NCBI RefSeq assembly: GCF_011602365.1
Contig: NZ_JAAONZ010000006.1
Span: 1-64,000 of the forward strand
Direction of reading: 5' to 3'
DNA from: Pseudomaricurvus hydrocarbonicus
GTDB lineage: Bacteria > Pseudomonadota > Gammaproteobacteria > Pseudomonadales > Cellvibrionaceae
Length of the DNA: 64,000 nucleotides
In this document: positions 19,336 to 28,894 of the stretch, piece by piece
Position numbering within the stretch: the first letter of the stretch is position 1
Layout: every line of letters begins with the position of its first letter
The notes under the pieces: model-generated
What the model was told of the DNA's origin: nothing
The model's database searches: none
Seen by the model: the letters and a program-made list of their open reading frames with translations, nothing else
Position numbers and translations under genes: made by a program

Positions 19336-20298
19336 ATGAAAGCATTTCTAACCCGAGAGACCTACAACACCCCCATGCTGACCGAGATGCTGCTGGCGGC
19401 AGGCATTGAGCTGGAGGTTCGAGCCGAACCTTCGGTCTGCCCCCCAGAGGTTCTAGAGCAGAAGATTGGTCAGGTGGATGCGCTGCTGACCCACACCGAA
19501 GACCACATTGACCGCGCACTGCTCAGCAAGGCGTCACCCCGCCTCAAAGTGGTGGCCAATATGGGCATTGGTTTTTCCAACATTGATGTCAGCGCCGCCC
19601 GGGAATGGGACATCGCCGTCACCAACACCCCCACCGAGGAAGCCTTTGCCGCCACCGCCGAAGCGACCGTCGCCATGCTGCTGTCGATTGCCCGACGCAT
19701 CCCGGCCCTGCACGTCGAGCGCCGCGCCATGGACTGCGATCCTGACCCGTCCTTCCTGCGACCAACCGCCACCTCGGTGCGCGATAAGGTCGTCGGCATC
19801 GTCGGTATGGGGCGCATTGGTTCACGAGTGGCAAAGATCATGCACGGCGGTTTTGATAACCGCATCCAGTATTTTGACCTGCTTGCCAAACCGGATCTGG
19901 AAACCGCCATCGGAGCTCGTCAGGTTGACCTTGCGACGCTGATGCAAAGCAGTGATTTTATTGTGGTCAACATGCCACTGAGCGAGCAGACCCATGGACT
20001 GGTCAGCGCGGAGATGATTGCGCTCATGCCCAATCACGCCACCTTCATCAACACCGCGCGCAGTGAATTGGTCGACGAAGATGCGCTCGTGGCTCGTCTC
20101 AATGCCGGCAGCCTGCACGGCGCCGGGTTGGATGTTTACGGCCCGGCGGTCAATCACATCACCGCCGACAACATCGCCCTGACCTCTCACTTTGCCAACT
20201 TTGAGGATCGGGCTTACACCGACATGACCCAATTGGTCGCCGATAATGTGATTGCCATGCTCACTACCGGCCGTGCATTGACCCCCGTTACGGAGTAA
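19336..20298 (+). CDS. D-isomer-specific 2-hydroxyacid dehydrogenase
   Basis: About 320 residues. The NAD-binding motif GIVGMGRIGSRVAKIM is near residue 155. The catalytic Arg (INTARSELVDEDAL), Glu (GAGLDVYGPA region) and His (LTSHFANFEDRAY) follow in the family order, with Asp replacing the usual Glu context in part. It should reduce a 2-oxoacid or oxidise a D-2-hydroxyacid in the cytoplasm. The ATG at 19336 gives the normal family start KAFLTRETYN; an ATG at 19309 with a GGAGGGG site adds nine residues and cannot be excluded. Next to a 2-oxoacid decarboxylase it may act on the same ketoacid pool. Confidence 0.85.
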   Translation: MKAFLTRETYNTPMLTEMLLAAGIELEVRAEPSVCPPEVLEQKIGQVDALLTHTEDHIDRALLSKASPRLKVVANMGIGFSNIDVSAAREWDIAVTNTPTEEAFAATAEATVAMLLSIARRIPALHVERRAMDCDPDPSFLRPTATSVRDKVVGIVGMGRIGSRVAKIMHGGFDNRIQYFDLLAKPDLETAIGARQVDLATLMQSSDFIVVNMPLSEQTHGLVSAEMIALMPNHATFINTARSELVDEDALVARLNAGSLHGAGLDVYGPAVNHITADNIALTSHFANFEDRAYTDMTQLVADNVIAMLTTGRALTPVTE

Positions 20299-20306
20299 GA
20301 CTCATT

Positions 20307-21677
20307 ATGACTGCAACCACGTTGAATGCCGACACGCCGAACAGCCAGCGCTCCGCACTGACCAAGCTGGTTCTGTGTTCGTTGCTGGGACTCATGTTTT
20401 TCTTAATGCCCATTCATTACGATGGTAAATGGACCATTCTCATGGGCATCGCCGCTGACTTCATCAACAGCGCGATCGGTGAGAATATGCCTCTGTTCAC
20501 ACTGCCCATGTTTATCGTCAGTGCCGCCATCTCACTGTGTTACTACCTGCTGCCGTCCCACATTGCCAAACGCCTGCCTTACGCAAAGTATCTGATTGCC
20601 TCCCACTGGGCCTGGGTAGCGCTGTCCTCTGTAGGGGGACTGGTGTCCTTGATGCTGCTGGCCGGGGTCGGACCCGACTGGATCGTGGGCAAAGATACCG
20701 GGGTCACGGCCTACATTGATGTGGCCGGCGCCATCTATCTGATCATTGGCCTCGGGTGTCTGTTTCTGCCGTTTTTGACCGACTACGGCTTGCTGGATTT
20801 TGTCGGTACGATGATGCGCCCATACTTCAGACGCCTGTTCAATCTGCCCGGTCGTTCTACGGTCGATACCCTGGCCTCCTGGGTGGGCTCGTCCAGTATT
20901 GCGGTACTCATGACCAGCTATCAATACGAACGCGGTTATTACACGGCCAAGGAATCGGCCGTCCTCGCCACCAGCTTTTCGGTGGTGTCGCTGCCGTTTG
21001 TGTTGCTGACCTCACAGGTTGCTGGTCTGCCCGAGTACTTTTTCCAGCTCTATGGCTCCATGGCGTTGATCTGTATTATTTGCGCCATCATTATTCCCAA
21101 GCTGCCGCCGTTGAATCGCATTCCCGATGAATATTACCCGCCCGTCGGCAAGCAACTGTTTGAAGAAGCAGAAGGCAGTCACTCCTCTTTTTCCTGGGCG
21201 TGTAAAAAATCCTATGACGTCGCCAGACACTCTGCCAGCCCGACTGTCGCGCTGAAGAAGGGCTTTGGCTCCATGCTGGATATTTTCATCATGATGATGC
21301 CGGCCGCCATGACCATCGAGTTTTTGGCGCTGGTTCTCTATTACCACACACCGATTTTTCAAACCCTGACCTACCCGCTGGTGCACATCTTGAACTGGAT
21401 GCAAGTCCCCGAAGCTACAGCCGCGGCGCCGGGATTGGTGATCGGTCTGTTGGATCAGTTTGTACCGGCGATCATTGCGGGCGAGCGCGAGTCCCTGTTG
21501 ACACGCTTTGTTCTGGCGGGTTTGTCGGTGACCCAATTGATCTTTTTCGCAGAAACCGCCCTGCTGATTATGCGTTCCAAAATTCCGCTCTCGGTCATAA
21601 ACCTGATTGCCATTTTTTGTATCCGTACAGTGATTGCACTGCCGATATTGGTCGTCATTGCACATTGGTTGTTCTAG
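20307..21677 (+). CDS. yjiH: YjiH family membrane transporter
   Basis: The protein has 456 residues and about ten hydrophobic membrane segments (for example LVLCSLLGLMFFLMPI, LIIGLGCLFLPFL, LIFFAETALLIM). It carries the nucleoside-transporter gate domain (STVDTLASWVGSSSIAVLMT and the later APGLVIGLLDQFVPAIIAGE). YjiH proteins are inner-membrane transporters of poorly known substrate. It starts 8 bases after the dehydrogenase stop, so it is in the same operon and is the best candidate for inner-membrane uptake of the compound that the TonB receptor brings in. Confidence 0.88.
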   Translation: MTATTLNADTPNSQRSALTKLVLCSLLGLMFFLMPIHYDGKWTILMGIAADFINSAIGENMPLFTLPMFIVSAAISLCYYLLPSHIAKRLPYAKYLIASHWAWVALSSVGGLVSLMLLAGVGPDWIVGKDTGVTAYIDVAGAIYLIIGLGCLFLPFLTDYGLLDFVGTMMRPYFRRLFNLPGRSTVDTLASWVGSSSIAVLMTSYQYERGYYTAKESAVLATSFSVVSLPFVLLTSQVAGLPEYFFQLYGSMALICIICAIIIPKLPPLNRIPDEYYPPVGKQLFEEAEGSHSSFSWACKKSYDVARHSASPTVALKKGFGSMLDIFIMMMPAAMTIEFLALVLYYHTPIFQTLTYPLVHILNWMQVPEATAAAPGLVIGLLDQFVPAIIAGERESLLTRFVLAGLSVTQLIFFAETALLIMRSKIPLSVINLIAIFCIRTVIALPILVVIAHWLF

Positions 21678-21696
21678 CAAAGAGGATATAGCTTTC

Positions 21697-21712
21697 GGCT
21701 GCCTCGGCAGCC
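21697..21712 (+). terminator. Short GC hairpin after yjiH
   Basis: GGCTGCC, TC, GGCAGCC lies 20 bases after the yjiH stop. The two-base loop makes the true stem shorter and there is only a weak T-run, so it is a weak terminator candidate. Confidence 0.35.
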
Positions 21713-21790
21713 TGTTACCTGCTGTAGGACTTAAGTAACGACAACTTAAATCTACGGCTTGTTGTATTGATTAAGCATTGAAGGTAAACC

Positions 21791-22930
21791 ATGAAAATTG
21801 ATGTTAAAAATATTGACGTAGAACAAACCCAACAACACGGATTGCCGCCCGAAGTGTTCAAGGCAACCGAGATTTTTGACAAAGAGTGCGACGCCGTCTT
21901 CCGCCAAGGCTGGGTCAGCCTGGCCAGTGCTCAGCAGCTGCCCGAAGTGGGCGACATGTTGCCCGTGAAAATTGGCAACGCCAGCCTGCTGATCATGCGC
22001 GGTGCCGATGACACCATCGGCGTCTTCCACAACATTTGCCGGCACAAGGCTGCACCGCTGGTTGACAGTGCCTGCCGCAAACGAGTGCTGGTCTGTCCTT
22101 ATCACCGCTGGGCCTACAATCTGGATGGCAGCCTGCGCGCGGCCCCTAAATACTATGGCGACAGTGAACAGCCCATGTCGGCACAAGACAAAGCCGATAA
22201 AGGCTTGCTGCCCGTACGCTCGGCGGTTTGGTGGGACACCATTTTTGTCAACCTGTCCGGCGACGCGGAACCTTTCGAAGAGTTTATTCGCCCTCTGGAT
22301 CAATTGCTGGAAGGTTATGATAGCGACGGCTTGCGCATGATCAGCACCACGGAATACCAGTCTTCTGCCAACTGGAAACTGGCGGTGGATAACTTTCTGG
22401 ATGGCTACCACGTACCGTTTGTTCACTCCCAGGCGGTAACGCTGGACTCCGTCATGAACCAGGAGGACCTGTTCCTATCCGACAACATCGCCGGCTTGCG
22501 CTTGCCCACCGGGGCCAGTGACAAGCCCGCCAAAACGGATAAACCTCTGCCGCACTTTCGTCACCTGACCGAGGAAAATGTGGGGACACAACAGTGGTTC
22601 GGTATTTTTCCCAACACCCTGCTGTTCGTTGATCCGGTGTGGGTACAGTTGATCATTGTGCGCCCCGAAGCGCCGACGGCTGCCAGTGAAACTCTGACCA
22701 TTTATGCCGCCAACCCCGAGTCCATGGCCGATGAATTTGCGCCCCAGCGTGAAGCGCTCAGCGCTGCCCTGAATGAGGTCAACCAGCAGGACATCGAGCT
22801 GCTGGATAAACTGCAATTCACCCGCACCGCACCCGAGGCCAGCCAGGGTCATCTGGTACAGGCCTGGGATCAGGTCAATGTGCGTTTCCACCAGATGTGG
22901 CTGCAAAAGATGCAAGCGGCAGAAGGCTAG
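21791..22930 (+). CDS. Rieske non-haem iron oxygenase, large subunit
   Basis: The protein has 379 residues. The Rieske 2Fe-2S site is C83-x-H85 and C102-x-x-H105 (NICRHKAAPL, CPYHRWAYN). The mononuclear iron site is NWKLAVDNFLDGYHVPFVH, with His207 and His212 and Asp204 or Asp200. The layout is that of RHO alpha subunits acting on quaternary amines (glycine betaine, carnitine or stachydrine demethylases) or small organics, and the substrate cannot be read. No reductase gene is adjacent, so electrons must come from elsewhere. It has its own upstream gap and a good GAAGGTAA site before the ATG, and it ends at a strong bidirectional terminator. Confidence 0.88.
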   Translation: MKIDVKNIDVEQTQQHGLPPEVFKATEIFDKECDAVFRQGWVSLASAQQLPEVGDMLPVKIGNASLLIMRGADDTIGVFHNICRHKAAPLVDSACRKRVLVCPYHRWAYNLDGSLRAAPKYYGDSEQPMSAQDKADKGLLPVRSAVWWDTIFVNLSGDAEPFEEFIRPLDQLLEGYDSDGLRMISTTEYQSSANWKLAVDNFLDGYHVPFVHSQAVTLDSVMNQEDLFLSDNIAGLRLPTGASDKPAKTDKPLPHFRHLTEENVGTQQWFGIFPNTLLFVDPVWVQLIIVRPEAPTAASETLTIYAANPESMADEFAPQREALSAALNEVNQQDIELLDKLQFTRTAPEASQGHLVQAWDQVNVRFHQMWLQKMQAAEG

Positions 22931-22937
22931 ATACTAG

Positions 22938-22954
22938 TTACTAGCTTCTAGTAA
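22938..22954 (+). terminator. Small hairpin just after the Rieske gene
   Basis: TTACTAG, CTT, CTAGTAA is a perfect 7-bp stem eight bases after the stop. It is AT-rich and weak. The main terminator is the GC-rich one that follows. Confidence 0.35.
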
Positions 22955-22982
22955 CTGATTCCAGGTTCAGGTGACCGAAAAT

Positions 22983-23019
22983 AAAAAGCCGCCCCGGACA
23001 TGGTCCGGGGCGGCTTTTT
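22983..23019. terminator. Bidirectional intrinsic terminator
   Basis: AAAAAGCCGCCCCGGAC and GTCCGGGGCGGCTTTTT pair fully around a three-base loop (ATG). The stem is GC-rich, with an A-run before and a T-run after, so it works on both strands. It separates the Rieske gene from the convergent aminotransferase gene. Confidence 0.95.
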
Positions 23020-23034
23020 CAATTCAGCAATGGA

Positions 23035-24210
23035 TTACTTCCGCAAAGACAAAAAACACCGTTCAATGCGCTGGCAGGCGTCTTCCAGCACTGGCAGCTC
23101 GGCAATCAGTCCCAACCGGATGTGGCCCGCCGCACTGGCGCCAAACGCATCGCCCGCCAGCACCGAGACCCCATAATCGTCCAGCAGTTGTGTGGCAAAC
23201 TCCTCCGCCGTACAACCACTGTGACGAATATCCACCATGATGAACATCCCACCCTCCGGTAGATGGCAGTGCAAATCCGGTACCTGACTTAACTGTCGAT
23301 AGACAAGATCCCGGCGCGCCCGGTATTTCTGCTTCATGATGTCCAGCTCGTCCAGCTCCGCCGTCAGCGCCGTGACCACCGCATGCTGGGAAAAGGTCGG
23401 ACAGCCGTAGAGCATGCAGGTACTCATGTTAGCCAGATGACCGCTTAACTCTTTTGGGCCGATGGTCCAGCCCACCCGCCAACCTGTCATGGCGTGGGAC
23501 TTGGATACGCTGTTGATGACAATGGTGCGCTCCTGCATCCCCGCCAGGCCCGAGATACTGTGATGTGGCTGATCGTAGGTCAATGACGCATAGACTTCAT
23601 CGGACACCACCCAGAGGTCGTGCTCGATGGCAATATCGGCAATGGCCTGCAGTTCTTGCGGGCTGATCACCGCCCCGGTGGGGTTATGGGGCGTGTTCAA
23701 CAAAATCGCCCGGGTCTTGTCGGTCACAGCGCTGCGAATGGTGTCGGCCGACACCCGAAAATGCTGCTCTGGTAACATCGGTACCCCCACCATCTCGGCG
23801 CCCGTCGCCCGCACCACGGCCTCGTAGGTGACGTACGCCGGTTCCGGCACGATGACCTCGTCTCCGGCGTCCACAATGCAGTGCATGGCACAGAAAAGTG
23901 CACATTGCGCCCCCGACAACACCACCACATTCTCTTCGGTCACGTCGCAGCCGGTGGCCTCGGCATGCTGTGCCGCAATCACCTTCAATAACGCGGGTTC
24001 ACCGGTAAATCCGGTGTAGTGGGTATGGCCTTCTCTCAGGGACGTCACGGCCGCTTCCACAATGGCCGGTGGCGTATCAAAATCCGGATCGCCCATGGAC
24101 AACAGAATCACATCCGCTCCGGCATCCGCCATGGCCACCGCGCGGGTGTGAATGTCCCAGGCTTCGGCGCCGTCACCGGCAATTTTTTGGGTAAATCTGG
24201 AGTACTGCAT
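23035..24210 (-). CDS. aruH: Class I aminotransferase, arginine:pyruvate transaminase-like
   Basis: The protein has 391 residues, fold-type I PLP enzyme. The PLP lysine lies in INSVSKSHAMTGWRVGW, the phosphate and ring contacts in SGAQCALF, NTPHNPTG and SDEVYASL, and the C-terminal Arg in AAGHIRLGL. The opening MQYSRFTQKIAGDGAEAWDI and the whole layout follow Pseudomonas AruH, which moves the alpha-amino group of arginine to pyruvate. With the AruI-like decarboxylase nearby, the arginine transaminase route or a variant of it is likely. It is convergent with the Rieske gene and divergent from the LuxR gene. Confidence 0.85.
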   Translation of the reverse strand: MQYSRFTQKIAGDGAEAWDIHTRAVAMADAGADVILLSMGDPDFDTPPAIVEAAVTSLREGHTHYTGFTGEPALLKVIAAQHAEATGCDVTEENVVVLSGAQCALFCAMHCIVDAGDEVIVPEPAYVTYEAVVRATGAEMVGVPMLPEQHFRVSADTIRSAVTDKTRAILLNTPHNPTGAVISPQELQAIADIAIEHDLWVVSDEVYASLTYDQPHHSISGLAGMQERTIVINSVSKSHAMTGWRVGWTIGPKELSGHLANMSTCMLYGCPTFSQHAVVTALTAELDELDIMKQKYRARRDLVYRQLSQVPDLHCHLPEGGMFIMVDIRHSGCTAEEFATQLLDDYGVSVLAGDAFGASAAGHIRLGLIAELPVLEDACQRIERCFLSLRK

Positions 24211-24429
24211 GTCAGTGGGTTCTCAATAAAATCAGTATGGAAAGCTGCTTGAAAATATACACCGTGGTGTTAATGCAGTGTAAGCGCTCCGACAGCCATT
24301 TCGAATGACCAAATTGGGTTGTTCACGCCCCCCCAAATGAGGGAGAATGGCCCTGTAACCCGCCCCGAAGGCGTGAGTTTGAGCTTCGACCCCACAGCAC
24401 AAGTACCCGCACCCCATGGACCTCACACT

Positions 24430-25311
24430 ATGAACCCACACGACATGGTGCCACCCGACCCGCTCCTGTTGAATGCGTTCATGGCAACCGCCCAATCGCT
24501 GCTGCAACACGTACACACGGACACCTTTTACAACCACCTGACGGACACCGTGAACCGTCTGGTGCCGGTTGACAGCCTGGTGGTACTGGGACTGGCTCAA
24601 GGTGAAAAACCCACCGTGATTCACGATGCGCTCCACCCCCGTGAAAAGTCTTCATTCTACGAGATTTATATGGCTGGGGCTTATCTGCTCAGCCCCCTGT
24701 ATCAACACTGGCAGGACTTGCCCAACGGTTTTTTCCGCATTGATGACATGGGCCTTGATGAGCTTGAGGACAGTGATTTTTCGCGAGCCTATTACAAGGA
24801 TTGCGGGCTTTGCGACGAGGCCAATTTTGTCGTCCATACCTCACCGCAGCACGCTGTTGCGCTGTGCTTTGGCCGGCAACAACTGCCCATGCCCTTCAGC
24901 CCGTTAGAGCTTCATTACTTACACTTGATTGAGCCCATCTTTCGCGCGGCCCTGCAGCGCCAGCATGAGTACATGATCGCATCCCATTCAACGCAACCGG
25001 ATGCCACTCAAACGGCTTCAAAGACAGCGCCCGCGCAGGCAAACTTGCCCGCACATAATGTGTTGATGGCAAGGCTGCATGAATTTGGCTCGACCCTGTT
25101 AACCGATCGCGAACAAGAGGTGCTGGCGCAAATACTGAAAGGCAAAGCTTCCAAGCTGGCCGCGAAAGCGTTGCGTATCTCACCCGAAACCGAGCGCAGC
25201 CATCGCAAAAAAATCTACACCAAGTTCGGTGTCACCTCCCAAACCGAGCTGTTTTCATTGGTGTTAAATCACGTCGTGTATCTCGACGGCGGCACGGCTG
25301 AGGCGGACTGA
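24430..25311 (+). CDS. LuxR-type transcriptional regulator
   Basis: About 293 residues from the ATG at 24430. The C-terminal helix-turn-helix is clear (LTDREQEVLAQILKGKASKL, then ISPETERSHRKKIYTKFG), with the usual D-R-E and E-R-S-H-R-K-K-I-Y positions. The N-terminal 200 residues (TAQSLLQHVHTDTFYNHLTD...) have no recognised receiver or autoinducer domain and may be GAF-like. An upstream ATG (24319) would add 37 residues of Pro-rich, unlikely sequence. It is divergent from aruH and upstream of eutB, so it could control either one. Which is not shown by the sequence. Confidence 0.85.
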   Translation: MNPHDMVPPDPLLLNAFMATAQSLLQHVHTDTFYNHLTDTVNRLVPVDSLVVLGLAQGEKPTVIHDALHPREKSSFYEIYMAGAYLLSPLYQHWQDLPNGFFRIDDMGLDELEDSDFSRAYYKDCGLCDEANFVVHTSPQHAVALCFGRQQLPMPFSPLELHYLHLIEPIFRAALQRQHEYMIASHSTQPDATQTASKTAPAQANLPAHNVLMARLHEFGSTLLTDREQEVLAQILKGKASKLAAKALRISPETERSHRKKIYTKFGVTSQTELFSLVLNHVVYLDGGTAEAD

Positions 25312-25557
25312 GCCTTCTTCACCCTGCGAGGGTATCGGTGTAGCATCCCAGCCGAGGCCATCAGAAACGCTATACTCGGCAATGACAGCTCATTTTCTGC
25401 GGGCAATCTGGTCATTGCGCCAGAATAACGCTCAGGGTACGAGTGGCAACGACTGTAATGACAAGGTTAGAAAGACAACGGCTCAAATTTTGCGGACTCT
25501 GGTAAACACGGCCCGACCGGATTATCGACGTCGCTGTCATCAGGCATTCAGGCATTA

Positions 25558-26997
25558 ATGGATACGAGCGTTTCCCATATGGCTCTTGTGAATCAGGGTT
25601 TTCAATTCAAAAACAGGGTGGGGGAAGTCACCTTTGGCTTTCGCAACCTGGCCGAGCTCATGGCCCGTGCCACACCGGCCCGCTCCGGTGATCGCCTGGC
25701 AGGCGTGGCGGCGGCCAACGCAGAAGAGCGTGTCGTGGCGCAAATGACCCTGGCCGATGTCCCTCTGAGCCAGTTTTTGACCGACCTGCTGATCCCCTAT
25801 GAAAGCGATGAAGTGACGCGCTTAATCATCGATGAGCACGACACCAAAGCCTTTGCCCCCATATCCCATTTGACCGTTGGAGGCTTCCGGGATTGGCTGC
25901 TCAGCGATTTGGCCACACCGCAGGTCTTACGTGAGGTTCGCACCGGTATTACCCCGGAAATGGCGGCGGCGGTGAGCAAGATCATGCGCAATCAGGATTT
26001 GATGTTGGTGGCCAAAAAATGTCGTGTCACGTCCGCGTTTCGCAACACGTTGGGGCTACCCGGCCATTTATCCACTCGTCTGCAGCCCAACCACCCGACC
26101 GATGATATCACGGGTATCGCCGCCAGCATTTTGGACGGACTCCTCTATGCCAATGGCGATGCGGTGATCGGGATTAACCCGGCCACCGACAACGTCTCTC
26201 AGGCCTGCCGACTGATTCACATGGTGGGTGATATCATTGATCACTATGAGATTCCAACGCAGTCCTGTGTACTGACCCACGTGACCAACACCCTCGAAGC
26301 CATAGAGCTGGGCGCCCCGGTGGATCTCGTGTTTCAATCAATTGGCGGCACCCAGGCGACCAATGACAGCTTTGGCGTTAACCTGGCCATGTTGAGCGAG
26401 GCGCAGGACGCCGCTCTCTCGCTTAACCGCGGGACGCTGGGCAACCATGTCATGTACTTTGAAACCGGCCAGGGCAGCTCACTGTCGGCCAACGCCCATC
26501 ACCACCTGGATCAACAAACCTGCGAGACCCGTGCTTACGCCGTGGCTCGAAAATTCAATCCCCTGTTAGTGAATACGGTGGTAGGGTTTATTGGCCCGGA
26601 GTATTTGTACGACGGCAAAGAAATCACCCGAGCGGGACTGGAAGATCATTTTTGTGGCAAGTTGCTGGGCCTGCCGATGGGCTGCGACGTGTGCTACACC
26701 AACCACGCCGAGGCCGACCAGAATGACATGGACAACCTGTTGACCTTGCTCGGCGTCGCCGGCTGTAATTTCATTATGGGGGTACCGGGTTCGGATGACA
26801 TCATGCTGAACTACCAGACCACCTCCTTTCACGATGCTCTCTATGTACGTCGTGTTCTCGGCTTGAAAGCGGCTCCTGAATTCGATGCCTGGCTGAGAAA
26901 AGTGGGCATCAATCTTGATACCGAGAGCTTCAGGCTCAACCCTCACGTGCCCGACGTATTTCGTCCCTCCTTACAACATCTGCTGGGAGAGCGCTAA
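25558..26997 (+). CDS. eutB: Ethanolamine ammonia-lyase heavy chain EutB
   Basis: The protein has 479 residues and is EutB from end to end: ARSGDRLAGVAAANAEERVV, LIPYESDEVTRLIID, TRLQPNHPTDDI, FETGQGSSLSANAHH, GPEYLYDGKEI, MGCDVCYTNHAEADQNDMD, IMGVPGSDDIMLNYQTTSFH. The adenosylcobalamin-dependent enzyme splits ethanolamine into acetaldehyde and ammonia. Length and motifs are normal. A Met at 25579 could be an alternative start. eutC follows with overlapping codons. There is no eutA reactivase and there are no microcompartment shell genes here, so this is the simple cytosolic Pseudomonas-type arrangement. Confidence 0.97.
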   Translation: MDTSVSHMALVNQGFQFKNRVGEVTFGFRNLAELMARATPARSGDRLAGVAAANAEERVVAQMTLADVPLSQFLTDLLIPYESDEVTRLIIDEHDTKAFAPISHLTVGGFRDWLLSDLATPQVLREVRTGITPEMAAAVSKIMRNQDLMLVAKKCRVTSAFRNTLGLPGHLSTRLQPNHPTDDITGIAASILDGLLYANGDAVIGINPATDNVSQACRLIHMVGDIIDHYEIPTQSCVLTHVTNTLEAIELGAPVDLVFQSIGGTQATNDSFGVNLAMLSEAQDAALSLNRGTLGNHVMYFETGQGSSLSANAHHHLDQQTCETRAYAVARKFNPLLVNTVVGFIGPEYLYDGKEITRAGLEDHFCGKLLGLPMGCDVCYTNHAEADQNDMDNLLTLLGVAGCNFIMGVPGSDDIMLNYQTTSFHDALYVRRVLGLKAAPEFDAWLRKVGINLDTESFRLNPHVPDVFRPSLQHLLGER

Positions 26998-27845
26998 TGG
27001 CGACAGATATGACCTCTGACCCGATGCACGGCGCGGTGACCGACAATGCCTGGCAGCCATTGCGCAGTTTCACCGCTGCCCGCATTGGGCTCGGGCGCGC
27101 CGGCACCAGTTTACCGACTCAACGCTTGCAGGAGTTCCAACTGGCACACGCCAGAGCCCAGGATGCTGTGCACCAACCCCTTGATGTGGAGAGCTTGACG
27201 CAGAAGCTCGCGCAACTGCCCTGGCCCTCGCAACCCACACCTTTGCGACTTCACAGTGACGCCCCGGATCGCGGCACTTATCTGCAACGGCCCGACCTGG
27301 GGCGGCGTTTACATACCACCTCACAACAGCGGCTAAGCCAATATCTGGCCACTGGCGCTGCACCGATTGATCTGACCATCGTGCTGGCCGATGGTTTGTC
27401 GGCATTGGCCATCGAAAAAAACGCCCTGCCCTTTTTACAGCAACTGCTGCCTGCTCTTCAGCAGTCAGCGTCGCCCTGGCAACTGGCGCCACTGTGCATT
27501 GTCGAGCAGGGGCGGGTTGCCATCGGCGACCACGTAGGTGAGAGTCTTGCCGCCCATTGCGTGCTGGTCTTGATTGGTGAACGACCTGGACTCAGCTCAC
27601 CCGACAGTATGGGACTGTATCTGACCTGGCAGCCGCAAAGGGGTCTCACTGACGCCACCCGCAACTGCATTTCCAACATTCGCTCAGCGGGTTTAACCCC
27701 CCAGGAGGCCAGTCGCAAAGCCCTGTATTTACTGACCGAAGCGCGACGGCGGCAACTGTCCGGAGTTCAACTCAAAGAACGATCTGACCAAGACAATCTC
27801 GAATATGCCAGTGGCGACAACAATTTTTTAATACCCTCTGGCTGA
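26997..27845 (+). CDS. eutC: Ethanolamine ammonia-lyase light chain EutC
   Basis: The protein has 282 residues. Its ATG overlaps the eutB stop in TAATG, so the two are translationally coupled. Family motifs are present: TAARIGLGRAGTSLPT, FQLAHARAQDAVH, VLADGLSALA, IGERPGLSSPDSMG, NCISNIRSAGLT. With EutB it forms the cobalamin-binding active complex. The length is typical. The C-terminal LKERSDQDNL stretch is longer than some homologues. No further eut gene follows. Confidence 0.95.
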   Translation: MATDMTSDPMHGAVTDNAWQPLRSFTAARIGLGRAGTSLPTQRLQEFQLAHARAQDAVHQPLDVESLTQKLAQLPWPSQPTPLRLHSDAPDRGTYLQRPDLGRRLHTTSQQRLSQYLATGAAPIDLTIVLADGLSALAIEKNALPFLQQLLPALQQSASPWQLAPLCIVEQGRVAIGDHVGESLAAHCVLVLIGERPGLSSPDSMGLYLTWQPQRGLTDATRNCISNIRSAGLTPQEASRKALYLLTEARRRQLSGVQLKERSDQDNLEYASGDNNFLIPSG

Positions 27846-28309
27846 CCAACGTTCAGCACCATGGGGGAAACGGCGTTACACCCGATAATGAGCCCCCCTA
27901 CTGACCGAAAAACCTCGCCACACTCAATCTTACTCTCACACTCACACTCACACTCAATTCCAGATCCAGCCTCTGAGGACCACTGCCAGCCGTGCGAGTC
28001 CTCGACGCCCCCACGAGTTTAAAAAAACCGATGTCAACTGTTCACAATCCACCAACGACGTCTACCCGACGGCGTTGCGGCTGGCGCTCTTTTACTTGAG
28101 ATTAGAACGTGAACTCGTTTTTATTACTTTTTAATCTTATCTAGAAATCAAACAATTGACTAAGTTTTAACTGGCTGTGGAAAAAGGTCCTCAATGGCAA
28201 CTCACACGCACCTGATCAGACCCACAGTCTGATCCACACTGAGTCTATTCTATGTTGCTTGTGATTTATGTGTGGTTCATTTTTTGTCACTTAAGTCATG
28301 GAGTAAATA
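27846..28309. other. Intergenic region with a short CTCACA microsatellite
   Basis: Three perfect copies of CTCACA lie at 27935-27952. The stretch from 28100 to 28309 is AT-rich and probably holds the promoter of the SYLF gene. No gene was seen. Confidence 0.45.
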
Positions 28310-28894
28310 ATGCGCATATCTCTCAGCTATTTCACCGCTCTACTGATTCTGGCTCTGCCATTCACCCATGTTTGGGCAGACGACGATGACGCCAAATACC
28401 AGGAAGCCAAGGAAGTTTTTCAGAAGGCTGGCGCCAGCGGGACCTATTTCGACAAAAGCTACGGTTACGCCCTGCTGCCAACCATCGGTAAAGGCGGTGT
28501 CGGCGTTGGGGCTGCACACGGCAGTGGACGCGTTTATAAAGGGGGTGTTTACGTCGGAGATACCTCAATGACCCAACTGTCCATTGGCTGGCAGTTAGGC
28601 GCTCAAGCGTACAGCCAGATTATCTTTTTTCAGGATAAGCGAGCATTTGACGAGTTTACCAGTGGCAATTTTGAATTTGGTGCCGGTGCCTCGGCCGTCG
28701 CCATCACTGCAGGCGCGTCTGCCTCAACCTCCACTGCCGGGGGCAGCACGACCGGCATCAGTGGTGGCAAGAATGACGCCAGCACCGCAGGCGGCTATAG
28801 CAAAGGCGTTGCTGTCTTCACGGTGGCGAAAGGCGGGTTGATGTACGAAGCCACCATCAGTGGGCAGAAGTTTAGCTACAAACCGAAACAATAA
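28310..28894 (+). CDS. Secreted lipid-binding SYLF (YSC84-like) protein
   Basis: The protein has 194 residues with a signal peptide (SYFTALLILALPFTHVWA) and then DDDDAKYQEAKEVFQKAG. The SYLF domain follows: YGYALLPTIGKGGVGVGAAHGSGRVYKGG, a Gly-rich repeat region (AITAGASASTSTAGGSTTG), and SKGVAVFTVAKGGLMYEATISGQKF at the end. Such proteins bind lipids and lie in the periplasm or outer membrane. Their role in bacteria is unclear. GGAG nine bases before the ATG supports the start. It is a single gene. Confidence 0.9.
   Translation: MRISLSYFTALLILALPFTHVWADDDDAKYQEAKEVFQKAGASGTYFDKSYGYALLPTIGKGGVGVGAAHGSGRVYKGGVYVGDTSMTQLSIGWQLGAQAYSQIIFFQDKRAFDEFTSGNFEFGAGASAVAITAGASASTSTAGGSTTGISGGKNDASTAGGYSKGVAVFTVAKGGLMYEATISGQKFSYKPKQ

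Noticed and set aside
25558-27845. Ethanolamine microcompartment operon
   Set aside because: Only eutB and eutC are present. No shell, eutA or aldehyde dehydrogenase genes were seen.
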